The notes beneath the pieces are model-generated. The model was not told where the DNA came from. It was given only the letters and a program-made list of their open reading frames with translations, and ran no database searches. The position numbers and the translations under genes were made by a program. DNA of 42,006 nt from Chloroflexi bacterium HGW-Chloroflexi-3 (GTDB lineage Bacteria > Chloroflexota > Anaerolineae > Anaerolineales > Anaerolineaceae), in contig PHBX01000027.1 in assembly GCA_002842045.1 (NCBI GenBank), positions 45,496-87,501 on the forward strand, in the 5' to 3' direction. Positions 8,626 through 17,089 of the stretch are shown in pieces (the stretch's first letter is position 1; every line of letters begins with the position of its first letter).

Positions 8626-9841
8626 ATTCGGCGGGTTGCTGTTGCAGCTGTCGGTTGACGTTGAAGAGCAATACCAGGTTAATCACAAATAACCCCACCA
8701 ATACAAACACCCCCAATTGGCCTAATAGCACAGGCAGGTTATCCATCTCTTCTGAGATTGGCAATATTGGAACAATTCCAGAGAGCAGTGCAAAGAAGTT
8801 CCATAAACCATGAATTGTTACAGCTAAAAGATAAGTGAAAATGGCTCTCCCCCATTTGCGATTGTAGAAAGCGCTGGCAAATCCCCAACCCACCAGGCCG
8901 GATAAAGTCACATGCAGGAGCCCTGTTCCGGTACGACCAAATAACAGCATCAACCATTCCGATTCGGCAGGGATTCCAACTGCTCCCAGGCTTTCCAGCA
9001 TGGCGAAACATGCCCCGCCAATCAATCCGCCCACAAAACCTTGTGATGGGGTCAGACGTTTACCTGCCAGGAACCAGATTGCCATGGGCTTGAAGAATTC
9101 TTCGATCAGCGGTACCAGAACTGACACCACCAGAATGCTGCCATTTAGAAAAATTGGACGACTGATTAAATCCGTTACGAATTGTTCTGCTTCCAGTGGG
9201 TTCATCAAACCACTCGAAATCTGCTCCGCATACATCATGATTTGCGAGAGTAACTCGGGTTGTCCTGCCAGCCAGATCGCGGCAATCATAAAAATAAAAA
9301 AGAACAATACCAGTTCTGCGAGTAATACCACTGGCATCATGATGGAAAAATTGAATGCCACAGCCCCCCAGACTCGCGGCCGGTTTCCCAAGCTCAGCTT
9401 TCTGGCGCCAATCATGAAAAAGAACAGAATGGGCACTAATACCAGTGGAATAATCAATAAGGATGTGATCAGGTTAAGTACCTGAAAACGGCTGATGAGC
9501 AATACACCCAGAATCGATACAATCCAGATTAAGATAAGGGCAAATTTGATGATCCGTTGAGTGGATGGTTGCAAGGCTGGCATAGGCCTGCCCTGTAAGT
9601 GAAAAACAGCACTGATCAAAGCCGGGATAAAAGCCGCAGCAATCAGCAGGGAAGTCCAGCCAATAACCAGCATTAAGCCGGCATCATTGGCTGTCAGTGG
9701 ATCAATCATCCCACTGAAGAATCCGAACGCCAACAACAATCCACCCCCGATCAGACTGGATAAAAAGCCCAGGCTGCTGATGACAACCTGGGCAATTGCA
9801 TAGATTTTTGCTCTTCCTTGCAGCATTGATCCTTCAGCCAT
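8624..9841 (-). CDS. PrsW-like intramembrane protease
   Basis: A 405-residue integral membrane protein with about ten hydrophobic segments. The PrsW/CPBP-type residues are in place: EE at 247-248 in PLIEEFFKP, E283 in FAMLES, H310 in LLHV and H344 in IHGLWNF. PrsW cleaves a membrane-bound anti-sigma factor in Bacillus; substrates of other members are mostly unknown. The ATG overlaps the stop of the upstream foldase gene by one base (TAATG), which points to translational coupling. It is the last of four closely packed genes starting with the R3H ATPase. No sigma or anti-sigma factor gene is nearby. Confidence 0.85.
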   Translation of the reverse strand: MAEGSMLQGRAKIYAIAQVVISSLGFLSSLIGGGLLLAFGFFSGMIDPLTANDAGLMLVIGWTSLLIAAAFIPALISAVFHLQGRPMPALQPSTQRIIKFALILIWIVSILGVLLISRFQVLNLITSLLIIPLVLVPILFFFMIGARKLSLGNRPRVWGAVAFNFSIMMPVVLLAELVLFFFIFMIAAIWLAGQPELLSQIMMYAEQISSGLMNPLEAEQFVTDLISRPIFLNGSILVVSVLVPLIEEFFKPMAIWFLAGKRLTPSQGFVGGLIGGACFAMLESLGAVGIPAESEWLMLLFGRTGTGLLHVTLSGLVGWGFASAFYNRKWGRAIFTYLLAVTIHGLWNFFALLSGIVPILPISEEMDNLPVLLGQLGVFVLVGLFVINLVLLFNVNRQLQQQPAE

Positions 9842-11133
9842 TATTTTTCAGTAATAGTGATCGAAAGGATTTTATCCAGTGTTTCGGCCGTAATACCCTG
9901 TTGGGGATCGACTGCGTTCAAACTGGTGACCACATCCATGCCTTCGATCACTTTACCGAAGACCGTGTATCCGCTATCCAACGCTGTTTGGGCAGCATAG
10001 GTGATAAAGAATTGGCTACCATTGGTATCGACGCCGGCATTAGCAACACCCAGCACACCTGCGGAGTCGAATTTCAAATCAGAGATTTCGTTGGCATATT
10101 CATATCCAGGGCCACCCATACCCAGACCACTGGGGTCTCCCACCTGAGCAACAAATCCTGGGATTACGCGATGGAACTCTACATTGTTATAGAAACCTTC
10201 CACTGCCAGAAACACAAAACTGTTGACAGCCAGAGGCGCTTTCTCGGGGTAAAGTTCTACCGTAAAATCACCTTTGCTGGTGGTGATGGTTGCTTCATAA
10301 ACCTTTGTTACATCCACAACCATGGGTGGACATTCCGTGTAGCGGTTCTTATCCAGTTCGATCAATTTCAGGATACTGGAAAGGGTGTTGTAATCATACG
10401 AGGAAGAGTAGGGAACACCATTGATCACAATAAACACAGTCGGGGTACCACTGATGCCAATATTTTCTGTGGCATCGGTGTATGCGAGTGTAACCTTATT
10501 CAACACAGATTCACTGTTGTAATCTTCTTCAAATTTAGCCAGATCCAGATCAAGTTTCTTAGCTAATTCGAGGGCATAATCATCAAATCCTTCAACTGAA
10601 ACGGTATTGGCTGACCAATCCTGTTGTTCTGCAAATAATAAATCATGCATTTCAAAGAATTTTCCCTGCAATCCAGCTGCTTCTGCAGCCTGGTGAGCTG
10701 GAAATGCCTTGGGATGAATGCTGGGTAGTGGCAAATGACGGAATACCAGGTTGACTTTATCAGCATTATCGAGATAGAACTTTTCCAGTTGTGGCGCGGC
10801 GATGGAGCAGTACGGACACTGGAAGTCACTGTACTCGATTATGGAGATCTCTGCGTCTACAGAGCCTTTGATCCAATCATCTTTACTTGCCAACGGTACA
10901 GGAGGAATCTGATTTGCCGGAATCACCGGGATCAATTGTTCCAGCGTACATTCTGTGATCTTACCAGCCATGTTGGGTTTAAAACCTGTAGAATTTTGTT
11001 CAACCACAATTTCGTTTCCAATTTGATTTTGCGGTTTTGGTTCCACAAGCGGCGTTTCTGCTTTTGGCTGGCATGCAGCCAAAACCAAAGAAGCTATAAT
11101 TAACAAGATAAATAATGTTCCAAGTTTTTTCAT
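9841..11133 (-). CDS. Lipoprotein fusing DsbA-like thioredoxin and cyclophilin domains
   Basis: This looks like an extracytoplasmic folding enzyme with two activities. I place the start at 11133 (430 aa), where AGGTAGGA sits at proper distance; an in-frame ATG at 11157 would add eight residues but has poor spacing. Residues below count from that longer form. A lipoprotein signal ends in LVLAAC (Cys 29). A thioredoxin-fold DsbA-like domain spans about 95-270, with the redox motif CPYC at 114-117 and the cis-Pro in GTP at 237-239. A cyclophilin-type prolyl isomerase domain spans about 285-436, with FHRVIPGF (328-335) including the catalytic Arg, and NGSQFF (379-384). It is tethered outside the membrane, 34 bp after tmk and coupled to the PrsW-like gene. 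Confidence 0.92.
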   Translation of the reverse strand: MKKLGTLFILLIIASLVLAACQPKAETPLVEPKPQNQIGNEIVVEQNSTGFKPNMAGKITECTLEQLIPVIPANQIPPVPLASKDDWIKGSVDAEISIIEYSDFQCPYCSIAAPQLEKFYLDNADKVNLVFRHLPLPSIHPKAFPAHQAAEAAGLQGKFFEMHDLLFAEQQDWSANTVSVEGFDDYALELAKKLDLDLAKFEEDYNSESVLNKVTLAYTDATENIGISGTPTVFIVINGVPYSSSYDYNTLSSILKLIELDKNRYTECPPMVVDVTKVYEATITTSKGDFTVELYPEKAPLAVNSFVFLAVEGFYNNVEFHRVIPGFVAQVGDPSGLGMGGPGYEYANEISDLKFDSAGVLGVANAGVDTNGSQFFITYAAQTALDSGYTVFGKVIEGMDVVTSLNAVDPQQGITAETLDKILSITITEK

Positions 11134-11167
11134 TAAAGGGTTCCTACCTTTCTTCATCTCCCCAGTT

Positions 11168-11788
11168 TTAATTTTTTACGAGTTCAGACCAGATAACATC
11201 ACGCAGAGCTTTCTGCACATCATCAAAGGGTTGGGCAGCATCAACAATCCGCCAGCGTTGCGGTTCTTCTGCAGCCAGCTTTAAGTATCCCTCACGAACA
11301 CGTTTATGAAAAGCTAATGCATAAGCATCCAGACGGTTCCATTCACCACCGCTTTGTATACGGCGTTCCAATCCAACCTCAACTTCAAGATCGAGAAGGA
11401 TGGTTAAATCCGGGTAAAGTCCGCCTGTAGAAAAATCAAGTAATTTTTTCAATGTAGGAATATCGACACAATGACCATATCCCTGATAAGCCAGGGTTGA
11501 ATCGGCATAGCGGTCGCAAAGCACGATCATATCTTTCTCCAGCAATGGCCGGATTACCTCTTCTACATGTTGAGTGCGAGACGCCAGATACAGGAGAATT
11601 TCAGTGCGCGGGTGCATGGCGGTATTCTCTAAGTCATGCAAAATGGTGCGAATCTGATCGCTGATCATCGTGCCACCTGGTTCCCGGGTGGTATATATGT
11701 TATGCCCTTTTGCACGCAGCCATTCTGCTAAGATGGGCAATTGTGAACTTTTGCCACTGCCTTCCGGACCTTCCAGGGTAATAAACAT
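11168..11788 (-). CDS. tmk: Thymidylate kinase
   Basis: Phosphorylates dTMP to dTDP with ATP. From the ATG at 11788 the protein is 206 residues, the normal length, and starts MFITLEGPEGSGKS with the P-loop at 7-14. TREPGGT (dTMP-binding region) and CDRYADSTLAYQG are also present. A longer frame exists upstream to 11935, but that extension lies inside the R3H ATPase gene and is not family-like. AGGA of a ribosome binding site lies inside the end of the upstream gene, whose stop is seven bases before this ATG, so the two are probably translated in series. Confidence 0.95.
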   Translation of the reverse strand: MFITLEGPEGSGKSSQLPILAEWLRAKGHNIYTTREPGGTMISDQIRTILHDLENTAMHPRTEILLYLASRTQHVEEVIRPLLEKDMIVLCDRYADSTLAYQGYGHCVDIPTLKKLLDFSTGGLYPDLTILLDLEVEVGLERRIQSGGEWNRLDAYALAFHKRVREGYLKLAAEEPQRWRIVDAAQPFDDVQKALRDVIWSELVKN

Positions 11789-11795
11789 CACAGTC

Positions 11796-13415
11796 CTATT
11801 CACGAAAAATGCGTACACGCCGGTTGGGATCTTTCCCATAGGAATGGGAGACCAGCTGTGCCTGGCGAGCCATCTCGTGTTGTAAGCGGCGAATTGCCGA
11901 GGAAGCTGGTGGTAAGTCTGCCCAGCGCTGTCCATTCATCACAGCGCGTATACCATCTTCTGTTACTTGAGATGCATATTGCCAATCATCATTTTGCGTT
12001 AAATTATTACCATTGAGGTTATAGATCTCCATTAATGTCTTTTCCATCTGATTGATGGTGTTGGAGCGCAGGAAATAAAGCGGAGTACCACGGTCTTCAG
12101 CTTCAATCAATATCTGTTGTCGGGAACGGTAATAAGTACGCAGCGTCATTATGATATCTGCCTCTTCTGGTAAGCGCACTATCACCGCTGGTACGGATAG
12201 GCGTTTAGCTGCCTGCTCCAGGCGGTTGCGTGCTACCCCGTAGGGGAAAATCTTAACGGTACGCATCCGCCCGGTTTCGGGATCGTTATTGACAGGTATG
12301 ACAGGTTGTGATGGTGACTGTGCATATGCCGGACGCGGTTGTGTGACAGAACGTCCATTTTCATTGCTGCGGCGCATTCCCTGTGACATCGCACCACGGG
12401 TAGTGATGGATGGCGCCGGTAATTTCTCAATCTTGATTTCGTTGTTTTCGTTGCGATAGCGTACTTCGGGGGGGATTGGATAACCGCGTAATAGCGAATC
12501 GACAGCTTCCGAAACATCCGGGTGAATTGCCATGCGGTTACGCTCCTGAATCTCAACCAGCACATCAAAGGTTGGTGGAGAGCGGCGTTCGAGCACAGTC
12601 TTCTGGGTGCCACGCCGGCGAGCTTCTTCATCTGAAAGTGTTACTGATTCGATACCACCAATCAGGTCGGAGAGGGTTGGGTTCAGTAACAAATTTTCAA
12701 GGGTACGGCCATGGGCTGTGGCAATTAGCTGCACTCCGCGTTCGGCTATCGTGCGGGCTGCCAGCGCTTCCAATTCGCGACCGATCTCATCAATCACTAT
12801 CACTTCCGGGTTGTGATTCTCGACTGCTTCAATCATAACTTCGTGTTGTAAGGATGGTTTGGCAACCTGCATGCGGCGCGCCATTCCCACGGCTGGGTGT
12901 GGAACATCACCATCACCACCAATTTCATTAGATGTATCCACTATAACCACGCGCTTTTTTTCTGCGAGGATACGGGCAGCTTCACGCAGCATGGTGGTTT
13001 TTCCAATTCCTGGTTTGCCCAGAAGTAAAACGCTTTTTTCGGATTCGATCAGATCCTGGATAATATCAATGGTGCCATAAACGGCGCGACCCACGCGGCA
13101 GGTCAAACCTACTACCTGTCCACGCCGGTTGCGAATACCGGAGATACGATGCAGGGTACGCTCTAAACCAGCACGATTGTCGGCATCAAAATCTCCAATG
13201 CGGGTGACCACATAATCAATATCCTCATGGGTTACTTCACGTTCGGAAAGAGGCACTTCGTCTTTCACGAAGCGAGCTTTAGGTGTGCGACCCAGATCCA
13301 TTACAATCTCTATTAAATTGTCGCTGTTATCTGCTTCATCCAATGCTTGAGCAATTTCCAGAGGTAGAACCTCCATCAGCGCTTGCAGATCATCTGTAAT
13401 TTTTCTTTGCTTCAT
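11796..13415 (-). CDS. AAA+ ATPase with C-terminal R3H domain
   Basis: A 539-residue protein of the SpoIIIAA/Ycf45-like ATPase group with a C-terminal nucleic-acid-binding R3H domain. The Walker A motif GKPGIGKT is at 133-140, Walker B VIVIDE at 205-210, and a sensor-like Thr/His in IATAHGRT at 231-238. A long low-complexity linker (about 332-385, rich in Pro, Ser and Arg) precedes a conserved middle domain (385-480). The R3H region is about 500-539, with RRLQHEMARQ and a basic end. The exact function of this family is not established; R3H suggests single-stranded nucleic acid binding. It leads the group with tmk, the foldase lipoprotein and the PrsW-like gene. There are 160 bp without a gene upstream. 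Confidence 0.88.
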   Translation of the reverse strand: MKQRKITDDLQALMEVLPLEIAQALDEADNSDNLIEIVMDLGRTPKARFVKDEVPLSEREVTHEDIDYVVTRIGDFDADNRAGLERTLHRISGIRNRRGQVVGLTCRVGRAVYGTIDIIQDLIESEKSVLLLGKPGIGKTTMLREAARILAEKKRVVIVDTSNEIGGDGDVPHPAVGMARRMQVAKPSLQHEVMIEAVENHNPEVIVIDEIGRELEALAARTIAERGVQLIATAHGRTLENLLLNPTLSDLIGGIESVTLSDEEARRRGTQKTVLERRSPPTFDVLVEIQERNRMAIHPDVSEAVDSLLRGYPIPPEVRYRNENNEIKIEKLPAPSITTRGAMSQGMRRSNENGRSVTQPRPAYAQSPSQPVIPVNNDPETGRMRTVKIFPYGVARNRLEQAAKRLSVPAVIVRLPEEADIIMTLRTYYRSRQQILIEAEDRGTPLYFLRSNTINQMEKTLMEIYNLNGNNLTQNDDWQYASQVTEDGIRAVMNGQRWADLPPASSAIRRLQHEMARQAQLVSHSYGKDPNRRVRIFRE

Positions 13416-13575
13416 TCTTCCTAAAAAAATCCTGTTATTTATTCAATTATCAGGTGTCTCCACCTGTCTCCATTTCTAATTCATCCATCGAAACAACCAT
13501 CATAACTGGCTATTCTTAGAATGACATTAACCCGTCTACTTATTTGATGCGATTATATCATTAGAAGTTTCTTTT

Positions 13576-14484
13576 TTATTTTTTTGTTGAATTATGCACG
13601 ATCGGAGATGACGTCTCTGTGCCATGCGCTTCCAGGACTTTACGAATGGTCGCTGGTACGCTGACACGCTGCTTGTTGATGAGGTGCTTGACCAACATGA
13701 TTTTGCGATTCCCTGGTGTTCCACCCAGGCTCTCTGCGGCAGAATTCATCCAGGATTGGTAATCCCTAACTGCCAGATAGAGTGGGCGTCCATTGGAGGT
13801 ATTCATCAACCTGAGTAAATCTGTCAGTAATTTTTCAGGTTCACGAATGTTGGGATGTATAACTGGTGTCAGAAAGATTCCTTTTGGACCATTGGTGACG
13901 TCCACAAAAGCGAGCAATTCAGAATCCACATAATGAACATAACCCTGGACGGGTCTTTTGTCCATGGCTTCAGATCCCTGCACCAGAGGTGGTACTACTG
14001 CGTGATAAAGGTTGTTCAGATTATGCTGGTCGATCTGTTGAAACGAACGCCACAACTGGTTCTTTTCACCATTGTGTGGATAATCAACAAAGCGCCAAAC
14101 CTGCTGCCTGCCATATACACTGAATCCGGAGAGGCGCAACATCTCAAAGACGGATTCATCTTCGTTGATTTCTGCCAGTAAGCGCAACGCACCACGACCA
14201 CTGCTTTCCCAGGAAAGATGATCCAATAAAGCCAGCAAAGCACGATCCATCAAATTGGGCTCAGGAGCTAAAAAAGTTAAGTGTGCGTTTTGATCACCGG
14301 GATTGAAATTGATCTGACCGATAAAGGGAGCTAAACCTTTCCCGGGGCGAGCAATGCCGCTGTAGCTGCTGTAATCCATGCGTAAATGGCCCAGCATGGC
14401 AGAACTACCAATCGGATTGCCATGGGTCAACCCCAAAATACTGTCGGTGCATAGAATCTGGTTACGATAGCGCCAGATATGCAT
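13576..14484 (-). CDS. Conserved hypothetical, possible GNAT-like fold
   Basis: A 302-residue soluble protein. The pattern of short strands and helices, a fold-like first half ending in an RLSGFSVYGRQQVWRF stretch (about 117-132), and a second half with strands around 183-205 suggest an acetyltransferase-like (GNAT) fold, possibly duplicated. This is only a structural impression; I see no firm acetyl-CoA P-loop. It is 23 bp downstream of pdxT and probably shares the pdx transcript, although no role in B6 synthesis is evident. The C-terminal 25 residues are polar and look disordered. Confidence 0.65.
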   Translation of the reverse strand: MHIWRYRNQILCTDSILGLTHGNPIGSSAMLGHLRMDYSSYSGIARPGKGLAPFIGQINFNPGDQNAHLTFLAPEPNLMDRALLALLDHLSWESSGRGALRLLAEINEDESVFEMLRLSGFSVYGRQQVWRFVDYPHNGEKNQLWRSFQQIDQHNLNNLYHAVVPPLVQGSEAMDKRPVQGYVHYVDSELLAFVDVTNGPKGIFLTPVIHPNIREPEKLLTDLLRLMNTSNGRPLYLAVRDYQSWMNSAAESLGGTPGNRKIMLVKHLINKQRVSVPATIRKVLEAHGTETSSPIVHNSTKK

Positions 14485-14507
14485 TAAATCTAACCAGCCA
14501 AAAGGTC

Positions 14508-15092
14508 TTACTTCGATGGGATCATCTCCAAAAAGTAACGATGGAAGCGATCGTCGTTGGTCAGTTCCGGGTGGAATACAGTTGCCAGCAAGTGACCCTG
14601 CCTGGCAACCACAATTTTATCAAACCCGATTTGAGCCAGAATCTCAACCTTTTTTCCGACGGCGTTGATGATCGGTGCACGGATAAAGACAGCTGGAAAG
14701 GTTGGATTACTTCCATTTAAATGAGCCAGCGCTGCTACCTGCAGATCAGCCTGGAAACTATCCACCTGGCGACCAAAAGCATTGCGGACGATTTGAATGT
14801 CCATCACGTCCAGTCGGGGTGGGTTGGATTGGTCATCCTTTGCCAACAGGATTGCTCCGGCACAGGTGCCCCAGACGGGATGCTCGGATGCAAAGGCTTT
14901 TAAATCGTCGAATAATCCAAAATCAATGGCCAGTTTAGCGATGGTGGTGGATTCTCCACCCGGGATGATTAAACCGTCCAGACCGTTCAGGTGCTGGCTG
15001 AGACGAACCTGTTGTGTTTCCACACCCAGGTTATGGAGCATCTTTTCATGCTCAATAAAGGCGCCTTGTAATGCTAAAATACCAATACGCAT
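14508..15092 (-). CDS. pdxT: Pyridoxal 5'-phosphate synthase glutaminase subunit
   Basis: Supplies ammonia from glutamine to PdxS for one-step synthesis of pyridoxal 5'-phosphate. From the ATG at 15092 the protein is 194 residues. The class I glutaminase parts are all present: PGGES at 44-48, nucleophile C77 in WGTCAG, and the His-Glu pair H174 and E176 in FHPEL. A TTG four codons upstream could also start translation but would overlap pdxS; the ATG leaves five bases after the pdxS stop and fits the family start MRIGILALQG. GGTAGGT overlapping the pdxS stop serves as the ribosome binding site. Confidence 0.95.
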   Translation of the reverse strand: MRIGILALQGAFIEHEKMLHNLGVETQQVRLSQHLNGLDGLIIPGGESTTIAKLAIDFGLFDDLKAFASEHPVWGTCAGAILLAKDDQSNPPRLDVMDIQIVRNAFGRQVDSFQADLQVAALAHLNGSNPTFPAVFIRAPIINAVGKKVEILAQIGFDKIVVARQGHLLATVFHPELTNDDRFHRYFLEMIPSK

Positions 15093-15097
15093 ACTAC

Positions 15098-15985
15098 CTA
15101 CCAACCGCGACCTGCCATCAATTCTGTTTCAGGCAAGCTGGAGATCTGTCGGCCCACCATGGGTTCACCCAGGTTGCGGCTGATTTCAGCCAGTATTTTG
15201 GGTTCGTTATAATGCGTGACTGATTTAACAATGGCGGCGGCACGTTTGGCAGGATCGCCAGATTTGAAAATACCTGAGCCAACAAAGACACCATCCACGC
15301 CTAATTGCATCATGAGGGCAGCGTCTGCTGGTGTGGCGATACCACCCGCAGCAAAATTGACCACCGGCAATGTACCGGTTTTATGCACTTCCATCACCAG
15401 TTCAAAAGGTGCCCCTATCATCTTGGCATAAGTCATCAATTCTTCCACCGGCATGGTTTGCAGATGGCGGATTTCACCCAGCACTGTACGCGCATGGCGC
15501 ACAGCTTCGATTACATCTCCGGTGCCGGCTTCGCCTTTAGTGCGGATCATGGCAGCCCCTTCTCCGATTCGTCGCAATGCTTCGCCCAGGTTACGGCAAC
15601 CGCAAACGAAGGGTACTTTGAAATCGTGCTTGTAAATGTGATGGCTCTCATCAGCCGGGGTAAGCACTTCGGATTCATCAATATAGTCCACCCCCAGGGC
15701 TTCCAGGATCTGTGCTTCCACAAAATGTCCAATCCGGCATTTGGCCATCACGGGGATGGTGACTGTATCCATGATCTTGAGGATCAATTCGGGGTCACTC
15801 ATACGCGCCACGCCACCGTCCGCGCGGATATCAGCCGGGACACGTTCCAGTGCCATTACCGCACACGCGCCAGCATCTTCTGCGATGCGGGCATGCTCCG
15901 CTGTAACCACATCCATGATTACACCGCCCTTGAGCATTTGAGCCAAACCTTTTTTAACGGCAAAGGTGCCAGTTGTTTCTGTCAT
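15098..15985 (-). CDS. pdxS: Pyridoxal 5'-phosphate synthase lyase subunit
   Basis: Condenses ribose 5-phosphate, glyceraldehyde 3-phosphate and ammonia into pyridoxal 5'-phosphate. The 295 residues form a (beta/alpha)8 barrel of normal length and very high conservation. D25 in MDVV, Schiff-base lysines K82 (AKCRIGH) and K150 (IRTKGEAGTGD), and the phosphate-site Gly-rich loops NFAAGGIATPADA and VFVGSGIFKS are all visible. AGGAGG lies eight bases before the ATG. It begins the pdxS-pdxT-hypothetical unit behind a good promoter at 16022-16050. Confidence 0.98.
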   Translation of the reverse strand: MTETTGTFAVKKGLAQMLKGGVIMDVVTAEHARIAEDAGACAVMALERVPADIRADGGVARMSDPELILKIMDTVTIPVMAKCRIGHFVEAQILEALGVDYIDESEVLTPADESHHIYKHDFKVPFVCGCRNLGEALRRIGEGAAMIRTKGEAGTGDVIEAVRHARTVLGEIRHLQTMPVEELMTYAKMIGAPFELVMEVHKTGTLPVVNFAAGGIATPADAALMMQLGVDGVFVGSGIFKSGDPAKRAAAIVKSVTHYNEPKILAEISRNLGEPMVGRQISSLPETELMAGRGW

Positions 15986-16021
15986 ATCATCCTCCTGAAG
16001 GAAATTCTTACTTGCATAGCG

Positions 16022-16050
16022 ATTCTACCACGTAGAATGATGCTATTCAA
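16022..16050 (-). promoter_or_regulatory. pdxS promoter with palindromic operator over the -10 box
   Basis: Read on the minus strand, TTGAAT (16050-16045) and TAGAAT (16027-16022) are 17 bases apart, an excellent sigma-70-type layout. The -10 box is one arm of a perfect inverted repeat, ATTCTAC-3-GTAGAAT (16022-16038), which places a likely regulator site on the promoter. The predicted transcription start is about 30 bases before the pdxS ATG. Confidence 0.65.
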
Positions 16051-16175
16051 ATGTTGGATTACACGTGCCGGAAACAGTTTTCATAAAACAAAAGTGATTT
16101 TACTCAACTTCGCAATCAGGTACATCCAAAAATAGCGATATGTTTACTGCTGCTAGTGGAAAAAGGAGATTGCCC

Positions 16176-16842
16176 TCAATCATCCCAATGATAAACTGAC
16201 TTCAATTCTGCCAGGCGTGCCATTAAATCCAGTTCGGATGGCCAAATATAGCGGATCTTGACTGGTTTCACATCGGTCTTGCTTTTTTCCAGCACAATGA
16301 ACTGACTGGTGATCACCTGGTTGACCGGGTCGAGCATTGATGCATCCAGACGTGCTTCCTGGCTCTCGAGTTGAATGGCACGCACGGTTTGACCACCCTG
16401 GAAGCGTGCCAGGTCTGGTACAAAAGCTTCCACTGCGAACAAACCTTTGCTCTCCAGGTGTTCTGCTACATTCTTGACACATTGAATTTGATTCTCCTGA
16501 GACAACAAGGCAAAGATCGTGTTAAAGACGAAAAAGATTAAATCAAAGTGTTCTTCAAATGGAATCGTGGCAAAATTACCCATCGCAACCGTTATTTGAT
16601 CCGCATTCGGTTTGGTATGCAAGCGTTCCACCATGGCTGGCGAAGCATCAATGCCAAACAATTTGATACCGGTTTCCACCAATGGAAGTGCTACCCGCCC
16701 TGTGCCAATCCCCAATTCCAATGCACGGCCGCCACCGGCCAGGCGGGTGAGCAACTCCAGCATGTGAGGATCAACCTCACCATACCAGTCATCATGGATC
16801 GGCGATCAGTTCACCATAGGTTTCATCTGTATAATTGCCCAT
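16176..16842 (-). pseudogene. Class I SAM methyltransferase with N-terminal frameshift
   Basis: The main frame (16176-16763) has a SAM-binding Rossmann start, LELGIGTGR, with acidic GIDAS after the next strand, as in small-molecule or protein methyltransferases. The real start appears to be the ATG at 16842, with AGGAG seven bases upstream. That frame reads MGNYTDETYGELIAD and hits TGA at 16794-16792. The following family-like segment, DDWYGEVDPHM, lies in the other frame and runs without a break into the main frame. The offset is one extra base near 16792-16800. Restored, the protein would be about 220 residues. The cause may be a real mutation or a sequencing error; the site is not a homopolymer. 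Internal initiation at 16763 would lack the N-terminal helix. Confidence 0.8.
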
Positions 16843-17089
16843 TTTATTTCTCCTGTTGGATCGTATTCTTACAATAATTATACGGTTTTCAAAGAAGCAG
16901 GGATAGAGAAGAGACGAATTAATCTTATTGTGAATTTATCACTTAACCTTGAGGAAAAGACAATAAAGAGGATTCAAGAAATCATAATGTCGGGAATGAT
17001 GGTTTACGTCAGAAAGTTGAATAAAACAAAACCTGGATTTTAACCAGACGGGTTGGAATGGTCTGATCAAATTCAAATAACCAAAAAGG

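Noticed and set aside
9796..10566. 256-aa plus-strand open frame
   Set aside because: It lies antisense to the clearly identified DsbA-cyclophilin gene, has no ribosome binding site and no recognisable sequence.
11789..11935. N-terminal extension of thymidylate kinase
   Set aside because: It lies inside the R3H ATPase coding region and tmk proteins begin at the internal Met just before the P-loop.
15305..16135. 276-aa plus-strand open frame
   Set aside because: It is antisense to pdxS, one of the most conserved bacterial proteins, and reads as a His/Cys-rich shadow.
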